From: Pseudomonas fluorescens
GTDB lineage: Bacteria > Pseudomonadota > Gammaproteobacteria > Pseudomonadales > Pseudomonadaceae
NCBI RefSeq assembly: GCF_000730425.1
Contig: NZ_CP008896.1
Span: forward strand, 1,550,001-1,614,000
Direction: 5' to 3'
DNA length: 64,000 nucleotides
In this document: in pieces, positions 36,352 through 46,217 of the stretch
Numbering within the stretch: the stretch's first letter is position 1
Layout of the letters: every line of letters begins with the position of its first letter
Position numbers and translations under genes: made by a program
Notes under the pieces: generated by a model
Seen by the model: only the letters and a program-made list of their open reading frames with translations
Database searches by the model: none
What the model was told of the DNA's origin: nothing

Positions 36352-37215
36352 ATGGACATCGAACTGGCACGCACTTTCCTGGAAATCACCCGCTGCGGCA
36401 GCCTGGCCGCAGCAGCCGAGAAACTGCACGTCACCCAGACCGCCATCACTGCCCGGGTGCAAAAACTCGAAAGCCAGCTCGACAGCACGCTGTTTGTGCG
36501 CAACCGCGCCGGGGCGCGGTTGACTGCCGATGGCGAGGCGTTCGTGGTGTATGCCAATCAGTTGGTGCAGACCTGGGAAGCCGCGCGCCGCGACCTGCCG
36601 TTACCCGAGGGCTATCGCAATGTGTTGCATATCGGCGGTGAAGTCAGCCTGTGCAACCCATTGATGCTCGGCTGGGCCAAGGCCTTGCGCGAGCATATCC
36701 CCAGCCATGCCCTGCGCACCGAAGTGCGTGACGGTGATTACCTGTTGCGCCAACTGGAACTGGGGGTGCTGGACGCCGCACTGGTGTTCCAGCCGCAGTA
36801 CTGGCCGGGGTTGCAGGTGGAGCAGGTGCTGGAGGAAAAACTGATCCTGGTACGCCTGGCCGCCCGCCCCGATCCCTATGTGTATATCGACTGGGGCCCA
36901 GGCTTTCGCCAGCAACACGACGCCGCCCTGCCGGACAAGGCCCGCGCCGCCGTGAGCTTCAACCTGGGGCCGCTGGCCCTGCAGTACATCCTGGAGAACG
37001 GCGGCAGCGGCTACTTCCGCACGCGGGTGGTGCAGAGCTACCTGGAAAGCGGGGTGATGGAGCGTGTGCCCAAGGCCCCGGAGTTCAGTTTCCCGACTTA
37101 CCTGGTGTATTCGCGCGAACGCGATTCGGCGATCCTGCAACAGGCCCTGGTGCTGCTGCGCGAGGTGGTCAAGGCCGAGAGCGATTGGTCACAGCGCTGG
37201 GATCCGGTGCTTTGA
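36352..37215 (+). CDS. LysR-family transcriptional regulator
   Basis: 287 aa. N-terminal DNA-binding part: MDIELARTFLEITRCGSLAA, AAEKLHVTQTAITARVQKLE, SQLDSTLFVRNRAGARLTAD. The effector domain is short (LHIGGEVSLCNPLMLGWAKA, LLRQLELGVLDAALVFQPQY). GGAG precedes the ATG by 6 bases. Divergent from the LysR at 36201 across 150 bp; just upstream of the LacI gene. Target unknown. Confidence 0.88.
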   Translation: MDIELARTFLEITRCGSLAAAAEKLHVTQTAITARVQKLESQLDSTLFVRNRAGARLTADGEAFVVYANQLVQTWEAARRDLPLPEGYRNVLHIGGEVSLCNPLMLGWAKALREHIPSHALRTEVRDGDYLLRQLELGVLDAALVFQPQYWPGLQVEQVLEEKLILVRLAARPDPYVYIDWGPGFRQQHDAALPDKARAAVSFNLGPLALQYILENGGSGYFRTRVVQSYLESGVMERVPKAPEFSFPTYLVYSRERDSAILQQALVLLREVVKAESDWSQRWDPVL

Positions 37216-37265
37216 GCCGATGCCCATGTTAGCCTCCTGATGTTTTCTCCTGGTCCCACCTGCCG

Positions 37266-38270
37266 ATGAACAAGAAAAAATCCGTCACCATCAGCGACAT
37301 CGCCAAACGGGTCAACATGACCACTATCACGGTGTCCCGGGCGTTGAGCAAACCCGATCTGGTCAAGCCCGCCACCCTGGCGCGGATCCTCGAAGTGGCA
37401 CGTGAGCTGGACTACGTGCCAAACACCTTCGCCCGTGGGCTCAAGCGCAGCGAGAGCCTGATCATCGGGGTGATCACGGCGTCGGTGGACAACCCGTTCT
37501 ACAGCGAAATGATCAAGGCGATTTCCCGCGAGGCGAAAAAGCACGGCTACACCATCATGCTGGTAGACACCGACGAGCTGGAAGAATTGGAAAGCAAGGC
37601 CGTGGACACCTTGCTGGGCTATCGCGTGGCGGGGATTATCCTGTCGCCGGTCTCCGACGAGCCGCACTACCAACCTGGTTACCTGGAACGCCTGGGCAAT
37701 GGCAAGACCCCGGTGGTGCTGCTCGACCGCACGATCCACGACAGCCCGTTCAGCCGCGTGGTGCTGGACAACTACCACAGCGGGATCGAGGCCGCACAGT
37801 ACCTGTTGCGCCAGAACCCGGCGCTCAAGCGCCTGCTGGTGCTGACCGGGCCTGAACATTCGCGTATCACCGTGGAGCGTCTCAAGGGCCTGCGCGAAGT
37901 GCTGGCCGCCCATCCCCAGGTGCAGGTCCAAGTGTGTGCCGGCGACTACACCTTGATGCCCTCCTACCTGCACACCCTCGACTACCTGGCCGCCCACGCC
38001 ACACCGGATGCAATCATGGGCTTCAACCAATTGATCACCCTCGGCGCCCTGCGTGCCTTGCGCATGCACAACATCCCCCACGACAGCCTGACCATCTGTG
38101 GCATCGACCGCCTGCCCTTTGCCGATATCTTCGGCGTGCCGATTGCCTGTGTGGCCCACGATGCGTCGCTGGCCGGCAGCAGTGCGGTACGCCTGTTGCT
38201 CGACCGCCTGCAAGACCCTTACAAGCCCCGGGACAAGGTGGTGATTGCCGGTAAGCTGGAGAATGGCTAG
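37266..38270 (+). CDS. LacI/GntR-type transcriptional regulator of the polyol operon
   Basis: 334 aa. The N-terminal LacI headpiece is VTISDIAKRVNMTTITVSRA followed by LSKPDLVKPATLARILEVAR; the periplasmic-binding-protein-like ligand domain follows (LIIGVITASVDNPFYSEMIK, DAIMGFNQLITLGALRAL). It resembles the GntR/IdnR gluconate subgroup. The gene is convergent with the SDR gene at the 3' end of the minus-strand ABC operon, whose stop it overlaps by 4 bp. The only good LacI-type operator I see, at 45280-45299, lies 7 kb away in front of that operon. No good ribosome site is visible before the ATG. Confidence 0.87.
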   Translation: MNKKKSVTISDIAKRVNMTTITVSRALSKPDLVKPATLARILEVARELDYVPNTFARGLKRSESLIIGVITASVDNPFYSEMIKAISREAKKHGYTIMLVDTDELEELESKAVDTLLGYRVAGIILSPVSDEPHYQPGYLERLGNGKTPVVLLDRTIHDSPFSRVVLDNYHSGIEAAQYLLRQNPALKRLLVLTGPEHSRITVERLKGLREVLAAHPQVQVQVCAGDYTLMPSYLHTLDYLAAHATPDAIMGFNQLITLGALRALRMHNIPHDSLTICGIDRLPFADIFGVPIACVAHDASLAGSSAVRLLLDRLQDPYKPRDKVVIAGKLENG

Positions 38271-38989
38271 CGGCTGGTGTAGCCACCATCGATTGGCAGG
38301 CTGACCCCGCTGATCATGCTCGCCGCCTCGCTCAACAGGAACAGCACCGGCAACGCCACTTCCCGGGGTTGTGCAAAGCGCCCCAGGGGAATCGCCGCCA
38401 GGGCCGGGTCGCGCTTGGCCGGATCGGACCAGGCCTGTTGCGCCATGGGGGTCAGGGTCACGGTAGGGTTGACGCTGTTGACCCGAATCCCGAAACGCCC
38501 CCATTCGGCACATTGCACGCGGGTAATCGCATCCAGGGCGGCCTTGGAGGCGCAATAGCCGAGGTGGTCGTCCAGCGCCACCAGCGCGGCCTGGCTGGAG
38601 ACGTTGACGATACTGCCGGCGATACCTGTCGCGATCATCGCCGCCCCCACCCGGCTGGCGACTTGCGCGGCAGCACGGGCATTGACGTTCATCACGTGGT
38701 CAAAGGCTGCGCTGCTGATCGCCGCTGCCGGTTCCAGGCGCGAAATCCCGGCGCAATTGACCAGGCCGTGCATCGCCGGCAAGCCCTTGAGGGCCAGATC
38801 CAGTGCGGTGCTGTTGGCGATGTCCAGGCACAGGGTTTCACAGCCCAGTTGGGACAGGGCATTGGCGTCACGGCCAATGGCGAACACCTGGGCGCCGCTG
38901 GCGATCAGTTGCAGGGCGATTTCCCGGCCAATGCCGCTGGTGGCGCCGGTGACAAGGATGCGCTGCTGGGTGAAGTCAAAGGTGGTCAT
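38267..38989 (-). CDS. SDR-family oxidoreductase, dicarbonyl/L-xylulose-reductase-like
   Basis: 240 aa NAD(P)-dependent dehydrogenase. Cofactor motif RILVTGATSGIGREIALQL, NCAGISRLEP (NxAG), catalytic Ser in GSIVNVSSQAAL, and Tyr/Lys in YCASKAALDAITR. The region VNPTVTLTPMAQQAWSDPAK followed by IPLGRFAQPREV closely parallels human L-xylulose reductase (VNPTVVMTSMGQATWSDPHK, as I recall it). It likely interconverts a polyol and a ketose. The ATG at 38989 follows AGGGAA. Last gene of the polyol operon, separated from the kinase by a REPIN. Confidence 0.85.
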   Translation of the reverse strand: MTTFDFTQQRILVTGATSGIGREIALQLIASGAQVFAIGRDANALSQLGCETLCLDIANSTALDLALKGLPAMHGLVNCAGISRLEPAAAISSAAFDHVMNVNARAAAQVASRVGAAMIATGIAGSIVNVSSQAALVALDDHLGYCASKAALDAITRVQCAEWGRFGIRVNSVNPTVTLTPMAQQAWSDPAKRDPALAAIPLGRFAQPREVALPVLFLLSEAASMISGVSLPIDGGYTSR

Positions 38990-39020
38990 GGCGATATTCC
39001 CTGGAACAATAAAGGTCCCC

Positions 39021-39109
39021 TGTAGGAGCCGGCTTACCGGCGATAGCGGTACAGCAGTCACAGATGCAGGAACTGACAGGCCGCGATCACCGACAAGCCG
39101 GCGCCTACA
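39021..39109. repeat. REPIN between the SDR and kinase genes
   Basis: Left TGTAGGAGCCGGCTTACCGG and right CGACAAGCCGGCGCCTACA, inverted, inside an otherwise compact operon. Confidence 0.88.
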
Positions 39110-39114
39110 GGTCG

Positions 39115-40653
39115 TCAGGTTTTTTGCAGGCTGTGCATCACCGGCTTGAGCGCCGGATACAGCGTCAGGTAATCGGCAAAAGCGCGGTCATACGCCTGCA
39201 CATGTTCAGCCACAGGTTGGGCCCGCAGCTCCAGTTGCACCCACCCCTGCTCCATCTGCCCCTCATCCACCAGCCCCGCCGTATGCGCCGCCAACAACGC
39301 CGCCCCCAGTGCCGCCTCCACTTCCTGGACGATGGTGTACACCGGGTAGCGGGTCACATCCGCAATGATCTGCATCCACAAATCCGAATGGCTCGCCCCG
39401 CCCACCACGATCAACCGCGGGTCCAGGGAATGGGCGCCGCGCATGCCCGCCTCAATGTTGTGCCGCAGGGCGAAACTCACCCCTTCGAGCACCGCGCGGT
39501 ACAGATGGATACGGCTGTGATACAGGTTCAGGCCGACAAAACTGCCGCTGGCCTGGTCATCCCACACCGGGCTGCGCTCGCCCATCAGGTAGGGCAGGAA
39601 CAACACCCCGTCACTGCCCGCCGGGATCTTGCGCGCACTCTGTTCCAGCAGCCACAGGCTGTCCTGGCCGGTGTCGTTGGCCTGCTGTTCCTCGGCCTGG
39701 CAAAACTGCTCGCGAAACCAGCTGACCGAGGCGCCAGCGGTAATCGCGCCGCCGAAGATATACAGGTCCTGCTGGCCGTTATAGACATGGGGCATGCTCA
39801 CCAGGCCATGCCGGGCATCCACCTGTTGGTTGAGGTAGCCCCAGCACATGCTGGTGCCGATCATCGCCACGTGGTTGCCCGGCCGGGTGACGCCGGCCGC
39901 CAGGGTTGCCATGGCCGCATCGACGCCACCGGCCAGCACCGGCATGCCCACCGGCAACCCCAGGCGCCGGGCCCATTCCGGCAGCAGGCCACCCACCACG
40001 TCGCCCGAATACAGCAGGCGTTCGGGCATCATCGCCAACGGGATATCCAGCGCCGCCAGCATCTCGGCAGACCAGTTGCGACGCGCCACGTCGTAGACCC
40101 CGCCGATATTGCCGGCGCTGCTGTGATCTACCGCCACCTCACCGGTCAGGCAGTAGTTGATATAGCTGTTGGGCGGCAGCAGATAGCGGGTGCCGGCCCA
40201 AACCTGGGGTTGGTGCTGCTTGAGCCAGAGCATCTTGGTAAAGCCGTAGTAGCTGTCCACCGAGTTACCGGTGACCTCGAATAGGCGCTCCAGGTCGACA
40301 TGCTCGCGTACCCAGGCCACCTGTTCGCCGGCGCGGCGGTCCATCCAGATCAGGCACGGGTGCAATGGCTTGATCGCGGCATCCACGGCAATTCCCGAGC
40401 CGCCATACAGGCTGCTGATGCACAGCGCCTTGACGTGTGCCGGGGCGATGGCGGCCTTGGCCATGCATTGGCTTACGCAGGCCTCGACCGCGTCCAGCCA
40501 GACCTGCGGCCACTGCTCGGCCCAGCGCACTTTCGGCGTATCCACGCGATAGCCCTGGCTGTGCTGGGCGATGATCCGACCCGCGCCATCCACCAGCAGC
40601 GCCTTGGTGCTTTGGGTGCCTATATCCACGCCCATTACGTAATGCATGATCAT
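39115..40653 (-). CDS. FGGY-family carbohydrate kinase
   Basis: 512 aa ATP-dependent sugar kinase of xylulokinase/glycerol-kinase type. It has the N-terminal ATPase motif MGVDIGTQSTKALLVDGAGR, HPCLIWMDRRAGEQ, the central GGVDAAMATLAAGV, and the FGGY-type C-terminal stretch LIVVGGASHSDLWMQIIADV and EVEAALGAALLAA. It would phosphorylate the ketose made by the neighbouring dehydrogenases. Its ATG overlaps the stop of the upstream alcohol dehydrogenase (ATGA), showing translational coupling. Exact sugar unknown. Confidence 0.9.
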   Translation of the reverse strand: MIMHYVMGVDIGTQSTKALLVDGAGRIIAQHSQGYRVDTPKVRWAEQWPQVWLDAVEACVSQCMAKAAIAPAHVKALCISSLYGGSGIAVDAAIKPLHPCLIWMDRRAGEQVAWVREHVDLERLFEVTGNSVDSYYGFTKMLWLKQHQPQVWAGTRYLLPPNSYINYCLTGEVAVDHSSAGNIGGVYDVARRNWSAEMLAALDIPLAMMPERLLYSGDVVGGLLPEWARRLGLPVGMPVLAGGVDAAMATLAAGVTRPGNHVAMIGTSMCWGYLNQQVDARHGLVSMPHVYNGQQDLYIFGGAITAGASVSWFREQFCQAEEQQANDTGQDSLWLLEQSARKIPAGSDGVLFLPYLMGERSPVWDDQASGSFVGLNLYHSRIHLYRAVLEGVSFALRHNIEAGMRGAHSLDPRLIVVGGASHSDLWMQIIADVTRYPVYTIVQEVEAALGAALLAAHTAGLVDEGQMEQGWVQLELRAQPVAEHVQAYDRAFADYLTLYPALKPVMHSLQKT

Positions 40654-41729
40654 TGCCCCGGCTTGAGCAGCACCTTGATCGACTTCACCGAGTTGGCCAG
40701 GTCGAACGCTTCGGCCCAGTCATCCAGGGGGAAGTCATGGGTGACGATGCCCTTGGACGTCACCAGGCCGCGCTCGAACAGGTCGATGGCCACCGGGTAG
40801 CAATACGGCCCCAGGTGAGCGCCGCGTACATCCAGCTCCTTGCGGTCGCCGATGATCGACCAGTCAGCGCTGGTCTCGGCACCGAACACGCTGAACTCGA
40901 CAAAGCGCCCCAGCTTGCGGATCAGATCCAGCCCCTGGGTCACACCGGCGGGTACACCCGTGGTCTCGATATACACGTCGCAGCCGTAGTGGTCGGTCAG
41001 GCCATTGATGATGGCGCGGGCGTTGTCCCGGGAGGGGTTGATCACGACATCGGCGCCGTATTTTTTCGCCAGCTCCAGGCGCTCGTCGACCATGTCGATC
41101 ACCACCAGTTTTTTCGGGGTTTTCAGCGCGGCCACCTGGACCATGCACAGGCCCAGGGTACCGGCACCGGCGATCACCACCACGTCATCGAGTTGCAGGT
41201 CGCCACGGTTGACCGTATGGATCGCGCAGGCCATCGGCTCGATCAACGCCGAATCTTCCAGGGACACCGACTCGGGAATCTTGTGCACGATGGCGGTCTT
41301 GGGGATGCGCATGTACTGGGCCATGCCGCCTTCGGCCACTTCACGCTGGAAACCGAAGATGTTGTGCACCTCGCACATCCAGTACTTGCCGGACTTGCAG
41401 AAACGGCACTTGCCGCAAGGCACGATCTGCTCGGCGATCACCTTGTCACCGACCTTGACCTCGAAGTGCTCCTCGGCGCCCGCGCCGACTTGCTCCACGT
41501 AACCGAAAAACTCATGCCCCGGCACCACCGGTGCCTTGACCCATGGGTTGTCGCCGCCCCAGAACATCGCCGCCCCAGAGTGGCATTTGCAGTCACTGGC
41601 GCAGATCCCGCAGGCCGCAATGCGGATCACCAGTTCGTTGGGCCGCGCCAGGGGTTTGCCGATGCGCTCCAGGCGGTAGTCTTTCGGGCCGTGGCAGACG
41701 ACGGCTTGCATGTGGGTGTGCTTATCCAT
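40650..41729 (-). CDS. zinc-dependent polyol dehydrogenase (MDR family, erythritol/threitol-dehydrogenase-like)
   Basis: 359 aa. Catalytic-zinc ligands are in ACGICASDCKCHSG and VVPGHEFFGYV; the structural-zinc Cys cluster is VPCGKCRFCKSGKYWMCEVH. The Rossmann motif is VVVIAGAGTLGLCMVQVAAL. It oxidises a secondary alcohol of a polyol with NAD. Phrases such as FWGGDNPWVKAPVVPGHEFF and ELDVRGAHLGPYCYPVAIDL agree with what I recall of erythritol/L-threitol dehydrogenase (EltD); this is from memory. The ATG at 41729 is preceded by AGGT. Confidence 0.85.
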   Translation of the reverse strand: MDKHTHMQAVVCHGPKDYRLERIGKPLARPNELVIRIAACGICASDCKCHSGAAMFWGGDNPWVKAPVVPGHEFFGYVEQVGAGAEEHFEVKVGDKVIAEQIVPCGKCRFCKSGKYWMCEVHNIFGFQREVAEGGMAQYMRIPKTAIVHKIPESVSLEDSALIEPMACAIHTVNRGDLQLDDVVVIAGAGTLGLCMVQVAALKTPKKLVVIDMVDERLELAKKYGADVVINPSRDNARAIINGLTDHYGCDVYIETTGVPAGVTQGLDLIRKLGRFVEFSVFGAETSADWSIIGDRKELDVRGAHLGPYCYPVAIDLFERGLVTSKGIVTHDFPLDDWAEAFDLANSVKSIKVLLKPGQ

Positions 41730-41801
41730 GAGGTACTGACCTTTATTGAAGATGAGAGAGCCCGTCGCGGCCACGGCGGCCGCGTTGAGGTGCTGCGTTG
41801 T

Positions 41802-42794
41802 TTACCTGTGGCGCTGACGGCTGATAAAGATCGCCAGCAAAATAATTGCGCCCTTGATCACGCTCTGCACATAGGGCGAGACCCCGAGCATGTTCAGGCC
41901 GTTGTTCAATACCCCCAGCAGCATGGCGCCGAGCAAGGTGCCGACAATCACCCCGCGCCCACCGGCGATCGAGGCACCACCCAGGACCACGGCGGCAATC
42001 GCATCCAGCTCGAAGCCGATGCCCGCATTGGGCTGGCCACTCATCAGGCGCGAGGTCAGCACCAACCCGGCAATGGCGGCGGTCAAGCCGCTTATGCCAT
42101 ACACCAACAGCTTGAAGCGCGCCGCCCGCACCCCGGACAAGCGCACCGCTTCTTCGTTGCCGCCAATGGCGTAGATATAGCGACCGATGCGCGTGTGTTG
42201 CAGCAGCACATAGGCCACCAGATAGGTGACCAGCATGATCAGGATCGGCACCTGGATGCCCAGTACGCTTTCGCGGCCAAAGAAACCGAACCACTCCGGC
42301 AGCCCGGAAATCGGATAGCCATCGGTGTACATCAGGCCAAAGCCCCGGGCGATACCCATGGTGGCCAGGGTGACGATGATCGGAGGCATATGCAGGTAGG
42401 CCACGAACAGGCCGTTGCCGACACCGAACGCCACGCCGATCAGCAGCCCGGCGCCAATCGCCAGGCCCGGTGGCAGGCCCGCCACCATCAGGCCGGCGGT
42501 CAAGGTGCCGGACAAGGCCATCACTGGCCCCACTGACAAATCGATGCCGCCGGTGAGGATCACACAGGTCATGCCCACTGCGATGATCGCGTTGATCGAC
42601 ACCTGGCGGGCGATATTGGACAGGTTACTGGCGGTGAGAAAAGTATCGCTGGCCACGATCATCACCGCCGTGACCAGCAATAGCCCGATAAACGGATAAA
42701 ACGCTGGCGAGCGCACCAGTCGCGCCAGGTTCTGGCGTAGCCGCTGGGTGCCTGCGCGGTTAATGGACGTATTCACTTGAGCCCCCTGTTGCAT
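41802..42794 (-). CDS. sugar ABC transporter permease (RbsC/XylH-like)
   Basis: 330 aa with 8-10 membrane helices. Typical motifs: [20 protein letters not shown] followed by [30 protein letters not shown], and [20 protein letters not shown]. It forms the channel of a CUT2-type ribose/xylose/polyol importer. The ATG at 42794 lies inside the 3' end of the ATPase gene (35-bp overlap) with GAGGT upstream; a GTG at 42776 with GGGG is an alternative. Second membrane component is not needed, as CUT2 permeases homodimerise. Confidence 0.9.
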   Translation of the reverse strand: MQQGAQVNTSINRAGTQRLRQNLARLVRSPAFYPFIGLLLVTAVMIVASDTFLTASNLSNIARQVSINAIIAVGMTCVILTGGIDLSVGPVMALSGTLTAGLMVAGLPPGLAIGAGLLIGVAFGVGNGLFVAYLHMPPIIVTLATMGIARGFGLMYTDGYPISGLPEWFGFFGRESVLGIQVPILIMLVTYLVAYVLLQHTRIGRYIYAIGGNEEAVRLSGVRAARFKLLVYGISGLTAAIAGLVLTSRLMSGQPNAGIGFELDAIAAVVLGGASIAGGRGVIVGTLLGAMLLGVLNNGLNMLGVSPYVQSVIKGAIILLAIFISRQRHR

Positions 42795-44268
42795 GGCGCA
42801 TGACCTCTTGTGGGTTGACGGCAGACGCTTCCAGTACCTTGACGATGGCGCCCTTGTGGAACACGGCGACGCGGTCGCACATGCCGACGATTTCCGGCAG
42901 TTCCGAGGAAATCATGATGATGGCGTAGCCTTGCTCGGTGAGCTTGCGCATCAGTGCGTAGATCTGTGCCTTGGCACCGACATCGATGCCACGGGTGGGC
43001 TCGTCGAACACCAGCACATCGCAGTGATGGTTGATCCAGCGCGCAATCACCACTTTCTGCTGGTTGCCGCCGCTGAGGTTGAACACCCGGCTTTCGCCGC
43101 TCGGGGCCTTGATCGACAGCTGTCGCATCAACTCATCGACACTGGCGCACTCCTTGCCCTTGTCGATCAGGCCGCTGGCGCCCTGGTACTTGTGCAGGTT
43201 GTTGATGGAGATATTTTCGCGAATGCTGAAGTCGGTGATCAGGCCTTCGCTCTTGCGGCTTTCCGGCAGCAGGCCGATTCCATGGGCCAAGGCCTGGGCC
43301 GGGTCGTCGAGGCTGACTTTGACCCCGCGCAACCATACGTCCTTGGTCACCGTCGCCAGCGCGCCCATCATGCCCAGGGCCAGTTCGGTGCGGCCCGAAC
43401 CCACCAGCCCGGCAAAGCCGAGGATCTCACCCTGGTGCAGTTGGAACTGGTTGTGCGGGCCATTGCGCTGCAGTTGAATGTCCTTGACCTCCAGCAGCAG
43501 CGGCCCGCGAGCGGTAACCGGTTTTGGGGGGAAACTGCATTCGAGTTTGCGGCCCACCATCATCTCGACCAGGCGGTCGATATTGCTGTGCGCCACATCG
43601 GTGACGCCGACATTGCCGCCATCGCGCAATACGCTGATGCGGTCGCACACCTGGAAAATTTCCTCCAGGTGATGGGAGATAAAAATCACCGCCACACCCT
43701 GGCGCTTGAGCTCGCGCATGATCTCAAACAACAGTTCGGCCTCGCTCGGCGTGAGGGTGGCGGTGGGCTCATCGAGTACCAACAGCCGCGCGTCCAGGGC
43801 CAGGGCCTTGGCGATCTCGACAAACTGCTGCTCGGCCACGCTCAGGTGCTTGACCGGGCATTGCAGGTCGATACTCACGCCCAGGCGCTGGAACAGCGCC
43901 TGGGCGGCTTGATGCATGTCACGCTTGCGCAACAGGCCGAAGCGGTTGTTCAGCTCATGGCCGAGGAAGATGTTTTCTACCGCCGTGAGGTAGGGAATCA
44001 GGCTGAACTCCTGGAACACAATGCCGATGCCGGCGGCAATCGCATCGCGATAGGTCGCGAACTGCTGCGCCTGGCCGTCAATCAGGATGCGCCCTTCGTC
44101 CTGGTGCTCGACCCCGCCGAGGATCTTCATCAAGGTCGATTTACCCGCGCCATTTTCCCCGAGCAAGGCATGAATCTCGCCGCGCTCCACCTGCAGGTTG
44201 ATGGACTTGAGGGCTTGCACCCCCGGGTAGCGTTTACAGATATTTTCCAGTTGCAAAAGACTGCTCAT
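42760..44268 (-). CDS. sugar ABC transporter ATP-binding protein (RbsA-like, two ATPase domains)
   Basis: 502 aa with two fused nucleotide-binding domains. First half: Walker [16 protein letters not shown], signature [15 protein letters not shown], Walker [12 protein letters not shown]. Second half: degenerate Walker [16 protein letters not shown], signature [16 protein letters not shown], Walker [13 protein letters not shown]. It powers the permease and binding protein of the same operon. The ATG at 44268 follows GAGGT; the ORF reaches 44322. Confidence 0.92.
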   Translation of the reverse strand: MSSLLQLENICKRYPGVQALKSINLQVERGEIHALLGENGAGKSTLMKILGGVEHQDEGRILIDGQAQQFATYRDAIAAGIGIVFQEFSLIPYLTAVENIFLGHELNNRFGLLRKRDMHQAAQALFQRLGVSIDLQCPVKHLSVAEQQFVEIAKALALDARLLVLDEPTATLTPSEAELLFEIMRELKRQGVAVIFISHHLEEIFQVCDRISVLRDGGNVGVTDVAHSNIDRLVEMMVGRKLECSFPPKPVTARGPLLLEVKDIQLQRNGPHNQFQLHQGEILGFAGLVGSGRTELALGMMGALATVTKDVWLRGVKVSLDDPAQALAHGIGLLPESRKSEGLITDFSIRENISINNLHKYQGASGLIDKGKECASVDELMRQLSIKAPSGESRVFNLSGGNQQKVVIARWINHHCDVLVFDEPTRGIDVGAKAQIYALMRKLTEQGYAIIMISSELPEIVGMCDRVAVFHKGAIVKVLEASAVNPQEVMRHATGGSSEYVH

Positions 44269-44329
44269 GCCGCCGACCTCTCGTTCATAAGGATGCCCAG
44301 GGTCCACGGTTGACGTGGACATGGGCGCC

Positions 44330-45244
44330 TTACCAGCTGAAATCCCTGGCCTTGGCCTGATCGATCAGGGCGATATCCACCGGGATAGTGGCGGGTACTT
44401 GCGAACCCCACTTCTTGGCCAGGGCGATGCCCAGGGCCAGGCGGATCTGGTCGCGGGGGTACTGCGCCGAAGTGGCGATGAACTTGCTGCCGGGCTTGAG
44501 GATGGCCTTGATCGCTTCCGGCGCACCGTCGACGCTGACCAGCTTGACGTCCATGCCACTGGCCTCGATGGCCGACAGGGCGCCGAGGGAGCCGTTGTCA
44601 TTGACGCTGAAAATGCCCTTGAGGGTGGGTTGGGCCTGGAGCATGTTTTCGGTCACGGTCAGCGCCTGGTCACGCTCCTGCTTGCCGTTCTGGATGCTCA
44701 CGATCTTGATCTGCGGGTGCTTGGCCACCGCCTCTTTGCAACCGCGCACCCGCTCCAGGATCGGCACCACGGCGATGCCGTCGAGGATTGCGATATTGCC
44801 TGTGTCGCCGATGTTTTTGGCCAGGTACTCACAGGCCTGGAAGCCGGCGTCGAAGTTCTTTGAGCCGACGAAAGAGTCCAGCGGGCCATCGGCCTGGGCA
44901 TCGACTGCGACCACCACCACACCGGCCGCGTGGGCCGATTTGACGGCGGACTGCACGCCCACCGAGTCCGTGGGGTTGATCAGCAGGATATCGATGCCCT
45001 TTTGCAGCATGTCTTCGACGTCACTGACCTGTTTGGACACGTCGTGGCGGGCATCGGTGATGATCAATTGCGCACCGATGGTCGCCGCCGCTTCTTGCAG
45101 GGCGTCTTTCATGGTGACGAAGTACGGGTTGTTGATTTCCTGGAAGGACGCGCCGATGCGCATGGGCACAGGCTTGGTGTCGGCCAGGGCGACGGTGCAG
45201 GTGCTTAGAGCCAACAGACACAGGGTTTTGCGAAGCTTTTTCAT
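44330..45244 (-). CDS. sugar/polyol ABC transporter substrate-binding protein (RbsB-like)
   Basis: 304 aa with signal peptide ([20 protein letters not shown], cleaved after ALA). Pattern of pentose/polyol-binding proteins: [73 protein letters not shown]. It is the first gene of the operon SBP-ATPase-permease-dehydrogenase-kinase-SDR, and a LacI-type operator lies 36-55 bp before its ATG. Ligand probably a pentose-like or tetritol-like polyol, by the enzymes downstream. Confidence 0.9.
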   Translation of the reverse strand: MKKLRKTLCLLALSTCTVALADTKPVPMRIGASFQEINNPYFVTMKDALQEAAATIGAQLIITDARHDVSKQVSDVEDMLQKGIDILLINPTDSVGVQSAVKSAHAAGVVVVAVDAQADGPLDSFVGSKNFDAGFQACEYLAKNIGDTGNIAILDGIAVVPILERVRGCKEAVAKHPQIKIVSIQNGKQERDQALTVTENMLQAQPTLKGIFSVNDNGSLGALSAIEASGMDVKLVSVDGAPEAIKAILKPGSKFIATSAQYPRDQIRLALGIALAKKWGSQVPATIPVDIALIDQAKARDFSW

Positions 45245-45279
45245 GGTGTGGGTCTCTGTTTTGTTTTTATTTTTAGAGC

Positions 45280-45299
45280 AAATGTTATCGTTAACATTT
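45280..45299. promoter_or_regulatory. LacI/GntR-type operator of the polyol operon
   Basis: AAATGTTATCGTTAACATTT is a 20-bp palindrome with one mismatched pair and the central CG typical of LacI-family sites. It is very like the E. coli GntR operator core ATGTTACCGGTAACAT as I recall it. It sits in the promoter region of the substrate-binding-protein gene. Confidence 0.8.
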
Positions 45300-45352
45300 C
45301 GCCAGAAGCTAGCAAGGAAACGAGGCAGGTGCAAGCCCCCTTGCGCTTTCCC

Positions 45353-45455
45353 TGTAGGAACCGGCTTGCCGGCGATGGTCTTTAACGATGAAGGATCATT
45401 ATTTGACGTGGCGGGTGTTCTGGCTGGCGCCATCGCCGGCAAGCCGGCCCCTACA
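45353..45455. repeat. REPIN upstream of the polyol operon
   Basis: Left TGTAGGAACCGGCTTGCCGG and right GCCGGCAAGCCGGCCCCTACA-like copy (ending 45455), with a ~55-bp AT-richer spacer. Confidence 0.9.
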
Positions 45456-45530
45456 GGGGCGAGCTCAGTTCGCAAAATTGGCAGGCCGGACTAAGCTTGG
45501 TCCCCAACAAAAAATACAACGAGCGCCACC

Positions 45531-46217
45531 ATGACCCATCCCACCGAGGCTTTTCGCGAACGCTACCGCGCCGCTGTCCACCCACGCTATAACCCGTGGC
45601 TGCATGCCGGCTTTGTGCTGATCTATGGTGTGTCCTGCATCCTCCTGGCCTGGGGCAGCACCCAACATATCCAGGCCTGGGAATGGCTGGCCATCCCCCT
45701 GACGCTGGTGTTCTTCAATCTGTGCATCTACCTTGTCCATCGCCACCTTGGCCATCACAAACACGGTTTCGCCAAGCTGTTCTATGCCCGTCACACCGGG
45801 GATCACCACAGCTTCTTCACCCCCGGCCATATGACCTACGACAGCCCCAGGGACTGGCGGGTGATCCTGTTTCCAGCCTGGCTGATTGTGCTCCACAGCC
45901 TGGCCGCCACCCTCCCCGCCTGGTGGCTGCTCAAGCAGTTCAACCCCAACGTGGCCGGGTTGTTCGCCGGGTGCATGATCCTGGGTTACCTGCTCTATGA
46001 AACCTTCCATGCCTGCGAGCATTTGCCGCCCGGGCATCCCCTGGCCCGCCTGCCGTGGATCCGCCACATGCACCAGCTCCACGCCCTGCATCACCGCCGT
46101 GAATTGATGCAAGGGCGCAACTTCAACATCGTGCTGCCGCTGATGGATTATCTGTTCGGCACGTTGCACTGGGAGCCCGCCACAACCCCTTCCAAAGACG
46201 CTCGGGAAGCACCATGA
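45531..46217 (+). CDS. sterol desaturase / fatty-acid hydroxylase superfamily protein
   Basis: 228 aa integral membrane di-iron protein. All His boxes are present: HRHLGHH, HTGDHHSFF and HQLHALHHRR, with an additional His in YETFHACEH. Four or more hydrophobic segments lie between them. It would hydroxylate or desaturate a membrane lipid or other hydrophobic substrate; the substrate is not known. Its stop overlaps the start of the strictosidine-synthase-like gene as ATGA, so the two proteins are made together. Confidence 0.87.
   Translation: MTHPTEAFRERYRAAVHPRYNPWLHAGFVLIYGVSCILLAWGSTQHIQAWEWLAIPLTLVFFNLCIYLVHRHLGHHKHGFAKLFYARHTGDHHSFFTPGHMTYDSPRDWRVILFPAWLIVLHSLAATLPAWWLLKQFNPNVAGLFAGCMILGYLLYETFHACEHLPPGHPLARLPWIRHMHQLHALHHRRELMQGRNFNIVLPLMDYLFGTLHWEPATTPSKDAREAP

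Noticed and set aside
37098..38555. 485-codon minus-strand frame antisense to the LacI gene
   Set aside because: Shadow of a LacI regulator that has intact HTH and ligand-domain motifs on the plus strand.
40653..44313. Plus-strand frames of 627 and 506 codons opposite the dehydrogenase, permease and ATPase genes
   Set aside because: His/Gln/Val-rich shadows; the minus-strand genes have all family motifs.
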